The notes under the pieces: model-generated
Told to the model about the DNA's origin: nothing
Seen by the model: only the letters and a program-made list of their open reading frames with translations
Databases searched by the model: none
Translations under genes and position numbers: made by a program
Shown: positions 44,068 to 53,595 of the stretch, one piece after another
How the letters are laid out: each line of letters begins with the position of its first letter
How positions within the stretch are numbered: position 1 is the first letter of the stretch
NCBI GenBank assembly: GCA_041656115.1
Contig: JBBAED010000001.1
Span: 208,445-272,444, forward strand
Direction: 5' to 3'
DNA length: 64,000 bases
Source: Dehalococcoidales bacterium
Lineage (GTDB): Bacteria > Chloroflexota > Dehalococcoidia > Dehalococcoidales > UBA5627

Positions 44068-45449
44068 TAGGCTGGATTTTAGGTTTTACGGCGGCGATTG
44101 TGTTGGTTTCCGTTTATTTTGCTTCACAAGCAAACCCCCAACCGAATGTGCGTATCGGCGTATCTTTACCGCATGAAGCTTTAAACGACATTGAAGTTAA
44201 AAAAATAACAGGTGATTACCGCAGTGCTTTGCGCAAAGCGGTACTGATTGCCGCCGTTATCGGCATTCCGCCGTTTTTTCTTTTGTCGTACGTATCTCTG
44301 GCGATGTTGTTTATGTTTGTGTGGATTGGCGTTGTTTTTTACGCCGCAAACCGCATCTTTATTGTCTATCACGATAAGTTAATTGTGCTAAAACAAAATA
44401 ACCGCTGGTTTGCTAAAAATGCCCGAATAATCACCGTTGATACCGAGGTTTCACGGCTTAAGGATACAATGCCAATATCGGGGAGATGGTTTATTATCCC
44501 TGTTCTTTTAAGCCTTTTGCCGTTTTTATTTGCTTACCTTGAACGCGATAACAATCTAATCCTGATAACACTTGGCGTGGTTTCTCTGACTACTTCGCTT
44601 ATTTCAATATGGTTATACACGTTAGTGCGCCGGGAAAGCACCCTTTCCGTTTCGCGTGATACCCGTGTAAATATGGCCTACAATACCTCTCGTAAAAACA
44701 CGCTTAGCCGCGGATGGTTCCTTTTTGCTTTTTCGGAGGCAATTATTTTGGCCGTTATGAGCTTTCTGATTATGCAGTACGATGTGAATGTCGTACCGGT
44801 CATAATTGCCATTTTGCTAACAAGCGTATTGGGGCTAATAATTATTATTACCTCTTATCAAAAGGCATCCCAAACGCAACAAAGATTAAAAAATGCGGAA
44901 AACGATGTCTTTTATGTCGATGATGACAGCGGCTGGGAAAACGGATTCCTTTTTTACAATAACCCCTATGACGAAAGAACAATGGTTGAAAAACGTTCCG
45001 GTTACGGACAAACCATTAATATAGCCACTAAAAAAGGCAAGGCCTTTATTTACGGAACATTCGCTTTTTCGGCTTTGGTATTAATTGGGGTAACCGGTGT
45101 TTTACTTTGGGCCGATTTCGGGGAAATTGAAATGGGAATAGTTAGCGATAACAACCGCATAGTAATACAAGCCCCGATGTACGGCTATGAATTTAATGCT
45201 TCTGAGATTATTGACGTTGCAATAACAAACGATCCGCCTCGCGGTATCAGAACAAACGGGATTGCAACGGACCGCTATTTACTGGGGAATTTTAATATTA
45301 ACGATTACGGTAAATCCAAGCTGTATATTGTCGGCGATGCGCCCTATATTGTGGTGCAGCTGGAAGACCTCTACATATTTATTAACGGAAAGAGCGAAAA
45401 TCAAACCTTGGAATATTTTAATCTTTTAAAAGGTTTGCAAGCGCATTAG
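44064..45449 (+). CDS. DUF1648/DUF5808-type membrane protein coupled to GntR
   Basis: A 461-residue membrane protein. It has an N-terminal anchor (WILGFTAAIVLVSVYFA), paired hydrophobic segments near residues 60-100, 140-185 and 220-265, and another near 330-350. The central soluble part (DDDSGWENGFLFYNNPYDERTM and following) and the C-terminal part (residues ~350-461) look like DUF5808 and PH-type modules that accompany YtrA-like regulators in other bacteria. Function is unknown; proteins of this kind are often linked to cell-envelope stress. AAGGAG precedes the ATG within the GntR gene. Confidence 0.75.
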   Translation: MIGWILGFTAAIVLVSVYFASQANPQPNVRIGVSLPHEALNDIEVKKITGDYRSALRKAVLIAAVIGIPPFFLLSYVSLAMLFMFVWIGVVFYAANRIFIVYHDKLIVLKQNNRWFAKNARIITVDTEVSRLKDTMPISGRWFIIPVLLSLLPFLFAYLERDNNLILITLGVVSLTTSLISIWLYTLVRRESTLSVSRDTRVNMAYNTSRKNTLSRGWFLFAFSEAIILAVMSFLIMQYDVNVVPVIIAILLTSVLGLIIIITSYQKASQTQQRLKNAENDVFYVDDDSGWENGFLFYNNPYDERTMVEKRSGYGQTINIATKKGKAFIYGTFAFSALVLIGVTGVLLWADFGEIEMGIVSDNNRIVIQAPMYGYEFNASEIIDVAITNDPPRGIRTNGIATDRYLLGNFNINDYGKSKLYIVGDAPYIVVQLEDLYIFINGKSENQTLEYFNLLKGLQAH

Positions 45450-45509
45450 TTTTTAGAAACATTGATTATGCATGAGGATAGCTAAAACCTCATCGGTTTG
45501 CCCTGAATC

Positions 45510-45543
45510 AAAAAAGCGTCTTCTTATAAAAAGAAGACGCTTT
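45510..45543 (-). terminator. Terminator after lepA
   Basis: AAAGCGTCTTCTT (45513-45525) and AAGAAGACGCTTT (45531-45543) form a perfect 13-bp stem. On the minus strand it is followed by a T run, 23 bases after the lepA stop codon. Confidence 0.9.
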
Positions 45544-45565
45544 GGGAATGCGGTTCTTTAAAACT

Positions 45566-47389
45566 TTAGCGCTCCATTTTTAGTACGCTCATAAAGGCAT
45601 CCTTGGGGACTTCAACCTTGCCGATACTGCGCATCTTTTTCTTGCCTTCTTTTTGCTTTTCCAAGAGCTTGCGTTTGCGGGTAATATCACCGCCGTAACA
45701 TTTGGCAAGTACATCCTTCCTTTTGGCGGAGATGTCGGCACGTGCAACAATACGGCTGCCTACGGAGGCTTGCAAGGGGACCTTAAACATTTGCGTCGGG
45801 ATAACTTCTTTGAGTTTTTCAACCATTGATTTCCCGATTTCGTGTGCCTTTTCGGGCGGCACGACACGGCTAAAGGCATCTACAACAACCCCGTTTACCA
45901 GTATATCCAGTTTAATTAATTTTGTTTCACGGTAACCGATTACCTCATGGTCAAGCGACGCATACCCTTTGCTGTGGCTCTTTAACTGGTCGTAAAAAGT
46001 GGTCAGCATTGAGCGCAAAGGTATTTCATATTCGAGCCTTACCCTTTGCCCGAGCGCGTCGGGTGAATGCGAGTGCCCGATGTATTCCGTATGTTTATAA
46101 AGACCTTCCGACTGTGTTACCAATTCCATAATCGGACCGATAAATGCGGAAGGGGTAATTACCGATATCTTGGCCCACGGTTCCTCTATCTTTAACAGTT
46201 CACTCGGTTCGGGGAGGTCGGACGGATTAACAATCATCTCCTGGCTGCCGTCCATACGTGTTATCATTAGCTTAACCCCGGGTACCGTTACAATCAGCGA
46301 AAGATCAAACTCCCTTTCCAGTCTTTCCTGAACAATATCCATATGCAGTAATCCCAGAAAGCCGCAACGGTAACCGTTTCCTAAAACAGGGCTATTTTCC
46401 GGTTCATACGTAAAGGAGGCATCGTTTAAGCTCAGTTTTTCGATTGCTTCACGCAGCTGTCCGTGGTCTTCGGGCTGGGTGGTATAAATCCCGGTAAAAA
46501 CAACAGGTCTGGCTGTTTTATAACCGATTAGAGGTTTGTCGGCGCCGTTTTCGATTGAAGTAATTGTATCGCCGACACGGCAATCCCCGACACTTTTAAG
46601 GCCGGTAGCAATATAGCCGATATCCCCTGCCAAAAGTTCTCCGGTAGGGTAAAAATTGGGGTTAAAATAACCAATGTTTACCACTTCAAATTCAGTGCCT
46701 TGCCCCATCAGCCGCAGCTTATCTCCTTTGCGGATGCTGCCGTCGTTAACGCTGATATAGGCGACAACACCCATATAAGAATCGTAGTGAGAATCAAATA
46801 TAAGCGCCCTTAAGGGATGTTCGAGCTCGCCTTTAGGCGGCGGAATTTTGTTAATAATCGCTTCTAACAGTTCGGGGACGCCTTGCCCCGTTTTGGCGCT
46901 GATTTGTAAAACCTCATCGCTTTTATATCCGAGGATACTGTCGATTTCATCCAGTACTTTTTCCGTTTCGCTGCTTGGTAAATCTATTTTATTGATTACC
47001 GGGATTATTTCCAGGTTGTGATCCATTGCGAAATAAACGTTTGAAATAGTCTGAGCCTGAATGCCTTGGGTGGCGTCAATAACAAGGATTGCCCCCTCGC
47101 AGGCCGCTAAAGTTCTCGAAACCTCATAGGCGAAATCAACATGCCCCGGGGTATCAATCAAATTTAATTCATACGTGATTCCGTCTTTTGCCTGATACTC
47201 AAGACGAATGGCTTTGGCTTTGATTGTAATTCCGCGCTCACGTTCCAGCTCCATACTGTCCATCATTTGATCAACCATTTTATCGCCTTTTAAGGCTCCG
47301 CTAAGTTGAATCAGGCGGTCGGCAAGTGTTGACTTACCGTGATCGATATGAGCAATAATGCAGAAATTACGTTTTCTAAGTTGTTTCAT
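45566..47389 (-). CDS. lepA: Elongation factor 4 (LepA)
   Basis: Ribosome-bound GTPase that back-translocates or assists assembly under stress. The 607-residue length is typical. G motifs are AHIDHGKSTLADRL, DTPGHVDFAYEV and NKIDLPS; the characteristic C-terminal domain contains CYGGDITRKRKLLEKQKEGK and KVPKDAF-type sequence near the end. It is followed by a strong terminator and preceded by hemW on the same strand. Confidence 0.97.
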   Translation of the reverse strand: MKQLRKRNFCIIAHIDHGKSTLADRLIQLSGALKGDKMVDQMMDSMELERERGITIKAKAIRLEYQAKDGITYELNLIDTPGHVDFAYEVSRTLAACEGAILVIDATQGIQAQTISNVYFAMDHNLEIIPVINKIDLPSSETEKVLDEIDSILGYKSDEVLQISAKTGQGVPELLEAIINKIPPPKGELEHPLRALIFDSHYDSYMGVVAYISVNDGSIRKGDKLRLMGQGTEFEVVNIGYFNPNFYPTGELLAGDIGYIATGLKSVGDCRVGDTITSIENGADKPLIGYKTARPVVFTGIYTTQPEDHGQLREAIEKLSLNDASFTYEPENSPVLGNGYRCGFLGLLHMDIVQERLEREFDLSLIVTVPGVKLMITRMDGSQEMIVNPSDLPEPSELLKIEEPWAKISVITPSAFIGPIMELVTQSEGLYKHTEYIGHSHSPDALGQRVRLEYEIPLRSMLTTFYDQLKSHSKGYASLDHEVIGYRETKLIKLDILVNGVVVDAFSRVVPPEKAHEIGKSMVEKLKEVIPTQMFKVPLQASVGSRIVARADISAKRKDVLAKCYGGDITRKRKLLEKQKEGKKKMRSIGKVEVPKDAFMSVLKMER

Positions 47390-47423
47390 ATACAGGGTTC
47401 TCTCTCCTGACAGTGTTGGTTTA

Positions 47424-48566
47424 TTATACCGTATCCGGTAGGAATCTCCAGAATACTTCGTTACCGAGTAACCGCCCGTGCGGTGTTAATCTAATCAAGT
47501 TTTTGTCCGTTTCAATCAAGCCGATATTTAAAAGCTCTCCAATCGGCTCTTTGTACCACTCCATTATATCGATGTTGAAACGTTTTTGAAAATGGCTTAA
47601 ATCAATTCCGCCGCACAATCTTAAACCAAGGATAACGGATTCCGCTATATCAATTTCAACGGGTATAATTTCGTTTAATTCCTGCGGCGGCGGTTTTCCG
47701 CAAGATAGGGCATCCAAATATTGATCCAAATCAGCGGTGTTGGCAGTCCGCCGGTTTTCAATAAAAGAGTGCGCCGCTACCCCGATTCCCAAATATCTCC
47801 CGCCTTGCCAATAAACCAGATTATGGCAGCATTCGGCACCGGGCTTAGCCCAATTAGATATTTCATAATGGGTATACCCGTGGTTTTTAAGCAGTTTTTC
47901 CGCCAGTTCATACTGCTCGGCGGCTGTATCAGGGGAAATCTCCGGATACTTGCCTGAATTTATTTCTTTAAACAGTAAATCTTCCGGTTCAAGCGTTAAC
48001 GCATAGAGTGAAAGGTGGGCGGGGTTAGTTTCTAAGGCTTTTAATAAACTGCCCTCCCAACTTTTGAGCGATTGCCCCGGCAGGCCGTAAATTAAATCTA
48101 AATTTAAGTTGCTAAAGCCCGCGCCGTTAGCGTCATCAATTACTTTTAGGGCTTCCTTTGCTGTATGAATGCGCCCCAGCATTTCCAATTCGGCATCGTT
48201 AAAGCTTTGTACTCCCAAGCTCAGTCGGTTTATGCCGGCCTTATTTAAATCCGAAAGGTATTTTAAATCAACTGTTCCCGGATTAACCTCAACGGTTATT
48301 TCCGCATCTTGTCTTAAATCAAAATTATTTTTAATAGTATCGAGAATCCCCGCAATTTGCGCAACCGAAAGCAAGCTGGGAGTTCCTCCGCCGAAATAAA
48401 CGGTATCGATAATACCGCCGGCCGAACGCAATTCCAGCTCTTTTTTGACCCCGTTTAGGTAAGCCGGAATATCATTCTCCCTCAAGCAGTAAGATGCGAA
48501 AGTACAATATTTACACTTGCGCTTACAAAACGGCACATGCACATAGATTGCTTTAATATCCGGCAT
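47424..48566 (-). CDS. hemW: Radical SAM heme chaperone HemW
   Basis: HemN-like radical SAM protein that handles heme rather than oxidising coproporphyrinogen. The 380-residue protein has the cluster motif CKRKCKYCTF (C-x3-C-x2-C), YFGGGTPSLLS, VNPGTVDLKYL and NRLSLGVQSFND, then the HemW C-terminal domain (GHYEISNWAKPG-like NWAKPGAECCHN). It lies between typA and lepA; the hemW-lepA neighbourhood is common. A second, more divergent family member is at 61 kb. Confidence 0.93.
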   Translation of the reverse strand: MPDIKAIYVHVPFCKRKCKYCTFASYCLRENDIPAYLNGVKKELELRSAGGIIDTVYFGGGTPSLLSVAQIAGILDTIKNNFDLRQDAEITVEVNPGTVDLKYLSDLNKAGINRLSLGVQSFNDAELEMLGRIHTAKEALKVIDDANGAGFSNLNLDLIYGLPGQSLKSWEGSLLKALETNPAHLSLYALTLEPEDLLFKEINSGKYPEISPDTAAEQYELAEKLLKNHGYTHYEISNWAKPGAECCHNLVYWQGGRYLGIGVAAHSFIENRRTANTADLDQYLDALSCGKPPPQELNEIIPVEIDIAESVILGLRLCGGIDLSHFQKRFNIDIMEWYKEPIGELLNIGLIETDKNLIRLTPHGRLLGNEVFWRFLPDTV

Positions 48567-48598
48567 ATCTTCTCCGCCGAAAAAATTACTATTCGCTG

Positions 48599-50425
48599 CT
48601 AATCTTCCTTGCGGTGAGATGAAATATCTCTTAATCGCTGATTGTAAGACAATAATTTTTTACGCAATCGGATATTTTTCGGTGTTATCTCAACCAGCTC
48701 GTCGTCGTTAATAAAATCTATTGCCTGTTCGAGGCTGAATTTAATCGCCGGAGTTAGTTTAACGGCAATATCTGAGGTTGACGACCTGATATTCGTTTTT
48801 TTCTTTTCCTTGCAGATATTAATCGGAATATCCTGCATTCGTTGGTGCATACCGACAATCATTCCCTCGTAAACCATTGTATTGGGATCAATAAACGTTT
48901 CACCGCGCTCTTGTGCGTTGGCAATGCCGTACGCCAGAGCCACTCCGGGTTCGGTTGCCACCAACACCCCATTGCGTGAAGAAGTAAGCGCACCTTTCCA
49001 AGGTTCGTAGCCCAGGAAGATAGTATTCATAACGGCATCTCCGCGTGTTGCGGTTAGGAATTGGCCGCGAAACCCTATCAAGCCTTTGGTCGGTATTTTA
49101 TACTCAATACGGACATTGCCTTTACCGTTATTGTACATATCGGTAAGTTGTGCCTGGCGGTTACTAAGCATCTCGGTTAGTACGCCGACATATTCTTCGG
49201 CGGTATTAATTATTAAAGACTCCATCGGCTCCGTTAATTTGCCGTCAATAACCTTGGTAATCGCCTCCGGCTTGGATATTTCAAATTCATAGCCTTCGCG
49301 TCGCATTGTTTCAATTAATATCGACAAATGAAGTTCCCCCCGGCCTTTAACCAAAAAGGTGTCGGTGCTGTCTGTATCCTGAACCCTTAAACTCAGGTTC
49401 TTTTCGAGCTCCCTGTAAAGCCTGTCTCTGATTTGTCGGGTAGTGCAGTATTGCCCCTCACGACCGGCAACCGGAGAAGTATTAACTCCAAAGGTCATTT
49501 CTATTGTCGGTTCGCCGATTTCAATTCTGGGCAGTGCCGTTGGGTCTGCGGGGAAGGCTATTGTATCGCCGATACTGACCTTATCGACACCGGTAATGGC
49601 AACGATATCCCCGGCTTCGGCTTTATTTGCGTTTAATCGTCCCAGCCCCATATACGTAAACACTTCATCGACCTGGTAATGATTGGAGCTGCCGTCGGCA
49701 TTTAAACATACCACTTGATCGCGCGGAGAAATGCTGCCCCGCCATATTCTGCCAATGGAAATTTTTCCTTTATGGCTGTTGTAATCAAGATTAGTAACCA
49801 ACATCTGGAAAGAGCCCTCGGCAATTTTGGGAGGCGGTACTTTCTCCAAAATACAATCCAAAATGGGGAAAATGTTTTTACCTTCGTCTTTGAGTTCCGT
49901 TACGGCAATACCGTTTCTGCCGCTGGCGTAAAGAATCGGAAAATCAAGCTGGTCCGTGTTTGTTGCCAATTCCAAAAAGAGATCGTGAGTTAAGTTGATT
50001 ACCTCTTCAATGCGAGCCTCTTTTTTATCTATTTTATTAATGACCAATATCGGCTTTAGCCCCTTTAACATCGCTTGCTGAAGCACAAACTTTGTTTGCG
50101 GCATCGGCCCTTCAACGGAATCCACCAAAAGCACGCAACCGTCGGCCATGCTGATTACCCTTTCTACTTCTCCGCTGAAGTCTGCATGCCCCGGGGTGTC
50201 TATAATGTTAATCTTGACGCCCTTGTAATCAATCGCCGTATTTTTGGCCATTATGGTAATGCCCTTTTCGCGCTCAAGGTCGTTACTGTCCATTACACAG
50301 TCAACCACATTTTGATTTTCACGGAAGATTTTACTCTGACGTAACAAAGCATCCACAAGAGTGGTTTTTCCATGGTCGACATGGGCAATAATGGCTACAT
50401 TTCTGATATCGTTGCGGTAAATCAT
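48599..50425 (-). CDS. typA: Ribosome-associated GTPase TypA/BipA
   Basis: Translational GTPase involved in ribosome assembly and stress response. At 608 residues it is full length. G motifs are [32 protein letters not shown] and NKIDKKEAR. The EF-G-like domains and the specific C-terminal domain ([33 protein letters not shown]) identify BipA. It precedes hemW on the same strand. Confidence 0.96.
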   Translation of the reverse strand: MIYRNDIRNVAIIAHVDHGKTTLVDALLRQSKIFRENQNVVDCVMDSNDLEREKGITIMAKNTAIDYKGVKINIIDTPGHADFSGEVERVISMADGCVLLVDSVEGPMPQTKFVLQQAMLKGLKPILVINKIDKKEARIEEVINLTHDLFLELATNTDQLDFPILYASGRNGIAVTELKDEGKNIFPILDCILEKVPPPKIAEGSFQMLVTNLDYNSHKGKISIGRIWRGSISPRDQVVCLNADGSSNHYQVDEVFTYMGLGRLNANKAEAGDIVAITGVDKVSIGDTIAFPADPTALPRIEIGEPTIEMTFGVNTSPVAGREGQYCTTRQIRDRLYRELEKNLSLRVQDTDSTDTFLVKGRGELHLSILIETMRREGYEFEISKPEAITKVIDGKLTEPMESLIINTAEEYVGVLTEMLSNRQAQLTDMYNNGKGNVRIEYKIPTKGLIGFRGQFLTATRGDAVMNTIFLGYEPWKGALTSSRNGVLVATEPGVALAYGIANAQERGETFIDPNTMVYEGMIVGMHQRMQDIPINICKEKKKTNIRSSTSDIAVKLTPAIKFSLEQAIDFINDDELVEITPKNIRLRKKLLSYNQRLRDISSHRKED

Positions 50426-50516
50426 ATATTTTTGTTAATAATGCCTCCGTTAGCAGATTAGAAAATATCTTTATAAATAAATTATATAAAAATTTTGCCA
50501 AGATAACATAGTTCAA

Positions 50517-51782
50517 CTAGGCAGCTTTGACAATCGTGGATTTTCCCTTATTGGTCTCTCTTTTTTTGTAAAAATTTCTACCCCCCGATTTTTTACCCGT
50601 TCTTTCGTTGTTTTTAGCGGGTTTTTGGCGGTATTGGGTTTTTTCGCTTACCGGATTCGGTACGGAATAATCAAAGCCATCAATGGTTTTTCTTTCAATG
50701 GGGGCTTTAAGTATTTTCTCAATATCACGTACCATTGAAGTATCCGCACCGGTTACCAATGTCCATGCATCCCCGTTATTGTTGATGCGGCCAGTTCTGC
50801 CGATGCGGTGTATATAGTCATCGGCGCATTCGGGAACATCGTAATTTATAACGTGTGTAATGCTTAAAATATCAATTCCGCGGGATGCGATATCGGTGGC
50901 TACCAATACTTTAACGGAACCGCGGCGCAATCCGTCCAATGCGGATTGGCGTTTAAACTGAGAGAGGTTACCGTGCAAAGAGGCGGCTTTAAACCCCGCA
51001 TCCTTGAGTTCGTTTGCAATCTTTTCAGCACGATATTTGGTGCGTGTAAATACGATTACGGTTTCTTTTTGAATCCGATAGAGTATTTCCAGAAGCAATG
51101 CTGTTTTAAGATGCTGTTTTACCGGGTACAGGGCATGTGCTACCGTTTTTGCCGGCGCTGCTATCCCTATTTGGATAAAAGTAGGGTCGGTCAGAATATC
51201 TTTGGTTAAATCGCGAATTTCTTTTGGCATTGTTGCCGAAAAGAGCAATGTTTGTCGTTTCTGCATTATACAACTTAAGATGCTTTTTATATCGGGGAGA
51301 AAGCCCATATCCAGCATTCTGTCTGCTTCGTCAATTACCAATATTTCGATATGAGTTAAATCGATACTGCTTCTCCAGATATGATCTAAAAGCCGCCCGG
51401 GGCATGCAACAACAATTTCTGCTTTGTTGTGCAAGTTATTTATCTGTTGTACTATGCCTACGCCGCCGTAGACAGCTATGCTCCTGATTCCGGTCTTTTT
51501 ACCGAGTTTGTTGATGGCATTGCAGGTTTGTTCTGCAAGTTCACGCGTCGGCGATAATATAAGCGCCCTAACCCTTCCTCTTTTGCCTTGCATCAATTTT
51601 TGCAGGATAGGTAAGGCAAACGCGGCGGTTTTACCGGTTCCCGTTTGTGCCAGACCGATAATATCGTTTCCCTGTAATGCAGAAGGGATTGCTTCTGCCT
51701 GAATCGGCGTCGGTTCTTGGTAACCGAGCGCATTAACACCCTCCATAATTGAGGGATGAAGATTGAAATCGTTGAAATTCAT
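50517..51782 (-). CDS. DEAD-box RNA helicase (RhlE/CshA type)
   Basis: ATP-dependent RNA helicase for RNA unwinding and ribosome or mRNA maintenance. The 421-residue protein has all motifs: Q motif region GYQEPTPIQAEAIP, AQTGTGKTAAFALPIL, VIDEADRMLD, FSATMP, ATDIASRGIDI and HRIGRTGR. The C-terminal ~45 residues are rich in Lys, Arg and Gln (KTQYRQKPAKNNERTGKKSG), a typical RNA-binding tail. AAGGAG lies five bases before the ATG. The long AT-rich region upstream could carry a cold-responsive leader. Confidence 0.94.
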   Translation of the reverse strand: MNFNDFNLHPSIMEGVNALGYQEPTPIQAEAIPSALQGNDIIGLAQTGTGKTAAFALPILQKLMQGKRGRVRALILSPTRELAEQTCNAINKLGKKTGIRSIAVYGGVGIVQQINNLHNKAEIVVACPGRLLDHIWRSSIDLTHIEILVIDEADRMLDMGFLPDIKSILSCIMQKRQTLLFSATMPKEIRDLTKDILTDPTFIQIGIAAPAKTVAHALYPVKQHLKTALLLEILYRIQKETVIVFTRTKYRAEKIANELKDAGFKAASLHGNLSQFKRQSALDGLRRGSVKVLVATDIASRGIDILSITHVINYDVPECADDYIHRIGRTGRINNNGDAWTLVTGADTSMVRDIEKILKAPIERKTIDGFDYSVPNPVSEKTQYRQKPAKNNERTGKKSGGRNFYKKRETNKGKSTIVKAA

Positions 51783-52362
51783 TATAACTCCTTAAATAAA
51801 CGCTAATCTCGGTTGCTTTTAAATATGCTTCCGGCTACGTTTATATGTTTTCTTTTTTGTGTTGATTTTGGATAATTTGGATGCCGTTAAACAAATAGGC
51901 ACTATCGGCAAGATAACATGCGACACCGGCTTAACTTGGTTTGAGAAACTTACAAAAAGGGGATGCTCCTGACGTTAGCCGCTAAACTTGAATTATGGTT
52001 ACGGTGTAACGATATCCGTTTTTTGAAGATAATCTGTATCCTTTTTCCTTAATATATTAGTCGGAGTTTGGGCCATACGGTGCTTATATTAAGTGAAGGC
52101 TTAAAAATGCGTGCAACCTAAACTAAAACTATTTACATAATTATAGCTTATTCGGGGTTGTTGTACAAATATATTACATATCAAAAGTCTTTATTTTTAT
52201 TTAGGAAAATAATATTCTCGCCGTTCAATCGTCAGGGTTTTTTAAAAGGGATTGCTTTTATTTTTGGTTATGCTATATTGATATTCAATAAATTAAACCT
52301 TTGAATTTTTATTAATATACTGAGAGCAAACCAATAAAAAAGGTTCCTAAAGGGGTGTGTAT
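51783..52362 (+). other. Long AT-rich intergenic region between the helicase and the molybdoenzyme operon
   Basis: No credible reading frame is seen on either strand in these 580 bases. The left part serves as upstream region of the minus-strand helicase, and the right part holds the promoter of the plus-strand operon. No strong hairpin with a T run is visible. Its length is unusual for this gene-dense window. Confidence 0.6.
52252..52279 (+). promoter_or_regulatory. Promoter of the membrane molybdoenzyme operon
   Basis: TTGCTT (52252-52257) and TATATT (52274-52279) are 16 bases apart, and TGC precedes the -10 box. The predicted leader is about 77 bases and AT-rich, containing AAACCTTT and AAAAGGTT, which could pair. 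TTGATATTCAA just after the -10 box resembles an imperfect FNR-like half-site pair, not enough to call an operator. Confidence 0.5.
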
Positions 52363-53421
52363 ATGAAGATACGTTTCAGTAACTTCTACAATTATGCAAT
52401 GGATATCCTACTCATATACGGTTCCATAGGGGTTATTTTTACCAGTTATATTTTGTGGTTTGCGATACCCGCTGCTACCGGCAGGGGAGGACGCGGCTGT
52501 GGGTGGGCGCTTACCGGACAGGGTGGTCCGGGCAATATGGATACCGTATTCGGATACGGCAGATTCTACTGGGTGGATATTCACAGCTGGGTTGCGATTG
52601 TTGCAATTATCTTGATTCTCGCCCATGTTTTGCTGCATTGGGATTGGAACATCGAATCGGTTAAAAGATTGAAAGGCCAGATTGTCGGCATGAAAACGGC
52701 TGTCCTTGAGCGTTATGTTACGAATGTTCTTTTATTTATATTTACTGTATTCGAAGTACTTTCGGGCTTTGTAATTTGGGTTGTCTTGCGCCGTGGCGAC
52801 GGGCAGCTTTTAGATACTTTAAACGGGACCGGTGCAACATTTTGGGGGTTACAGCGCAATGAATGGTGCGATCTGCATACTTGGGTAGCTGTGGCGATGC
52901 TGTCGCTGGTTATCGTTCATGTTGTTATTCACTGGGATTGGGTAACCAAAGTGACATTAGGCAGGGTGAAAAACAATAAGTCTCAAAACGGAGCCAAATC
53001 AAAAAACCTTGAAATTAATGGTATATTGAATGAATTTGATGTGTGTGCTTATCAGAAACGAGTCGGGTTGTTACTTGGTTTATTCGGAGCGATTTGTTTT
53101 ATAATTTTAGCGTTTACTTTTCGGCTTGATCATTTCCATAGATTTGATTTTATGCTGTATTTAATCCCTGTTCCGTTTATCGCTTTGCTGCTTGCTCATA
53201 GGTGGCAATATATTGGAGGCAGTGTTCTGGCTGCGATGGGATTAGCTATTGTTGCTATTTACGCTTATAATCCGATTATTACGGTATGGCGCATTGCCGG
53301 TGTTTGGCGAGAGACCGGGTGGGGCATCTTTTCGATATTAATGGTGGTTACAATACCATTTGTAATGTCGGCGGTATTTTATTTTCTTTCCCGTCGCAAG
53401 AAGTGTTTGAATGACTTTTAA
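52363..53421 (+). CDS. Cytochrome b-like membrane subunit with two DUF4405-type heme units
   Basis: A 352-residue integral membrane protein, probably the quinone-interacting anchor of the molybdoenzyme encoded downstream. It contains two internal repeats with the same heme-binding pattern: DIHSWVAIVAIILILAHVLL ending in HWDW (His74, His88, His92) and DLHTWVAVAMLSLVIVHVVI ending in HWDW (His172, His186, His190), each preceded by one transmembrane helix and a Gly-rich outer loop. A third hydrophobic region (residues ~230-350, several helices) has no such motif. The ATG at 52363 has AAAGGGG seven bases upstream. It lies 174 bases before the catalytic gene, same strand. Confidence 0.85.
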   Translation: MKIRFSNFYNYAMDILLIYGSIGVIFTSYILWFAIPAATGRGGRGCGWALTGQGGPGNMDTVFGYGRFYWVDIHSWVAIVAIILILAHVLLHWDWNIESVKRLKGQIVGMKTAVLERYVTNVLLFIFTVFEVLSGFVIWVVLRRGDGQLLDTLNGTGATFWGLQRNEWCDLHTWVAVAMLSLVIVHVVIHWDWVTKVTLGRVKNNKSQNGAKSKNLEINGILNEFDVCAYQKRVGLLLGLFGAICFIILAFTFRLDHFHRFDFMLYLIPVPFIALLLAHRWQYIGGSVLAAMGLAIVAIYAYNPIITVWRIAGVWRETGWGIFSILMVVTIPFVMSAVFYFLSRRKKCLNDF

Positions 53422-53511
53422 AAGTTAAATACCCTCCCGGTAGGTTTTCTCTCACATGCTTTTATTTTTTACAATAATATCGAAGCTGGATAAATATTTT
53501 AACAATTTAGT

Positions 53512-53583
53512 AAGGAGGTGATGCCTGTTAATAAAGAATTGGTTAAAACAAATTTTATTCTACAAGCAGAGATAATGAAATGA
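53512..53583 (+). other. Perfect Shine-Dalgarno sequence and possible 20-codon leader ORF
   Basis: AAGGAGGTGAT (53512-53522) is an exact complement of the 16S 3' end. An ATG overlaps its end at 53521 and opens a 20-codon frame (MPVNKELVKTNFILQAEIMK) stopping at 53581-53583, where the ribosome-binding site of the catalytic gene (AAAGGAG) begins. The spacing of the strong site to this ATG is too short for good initiation, so it may be an uORF start, a ribosome standby site or a remnant. Confidence 0.4.
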
Positions 53584-53595
53584 AAGGAGAAAGAA

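Noticed and set aside
52280..52292. FNR-type operator in the molybdoenzyme promoter
   Set aside because: TTGATATTCAA only loosely resembles TTGAT-N4-ATCAA; the half-sites do not have the right spacing.
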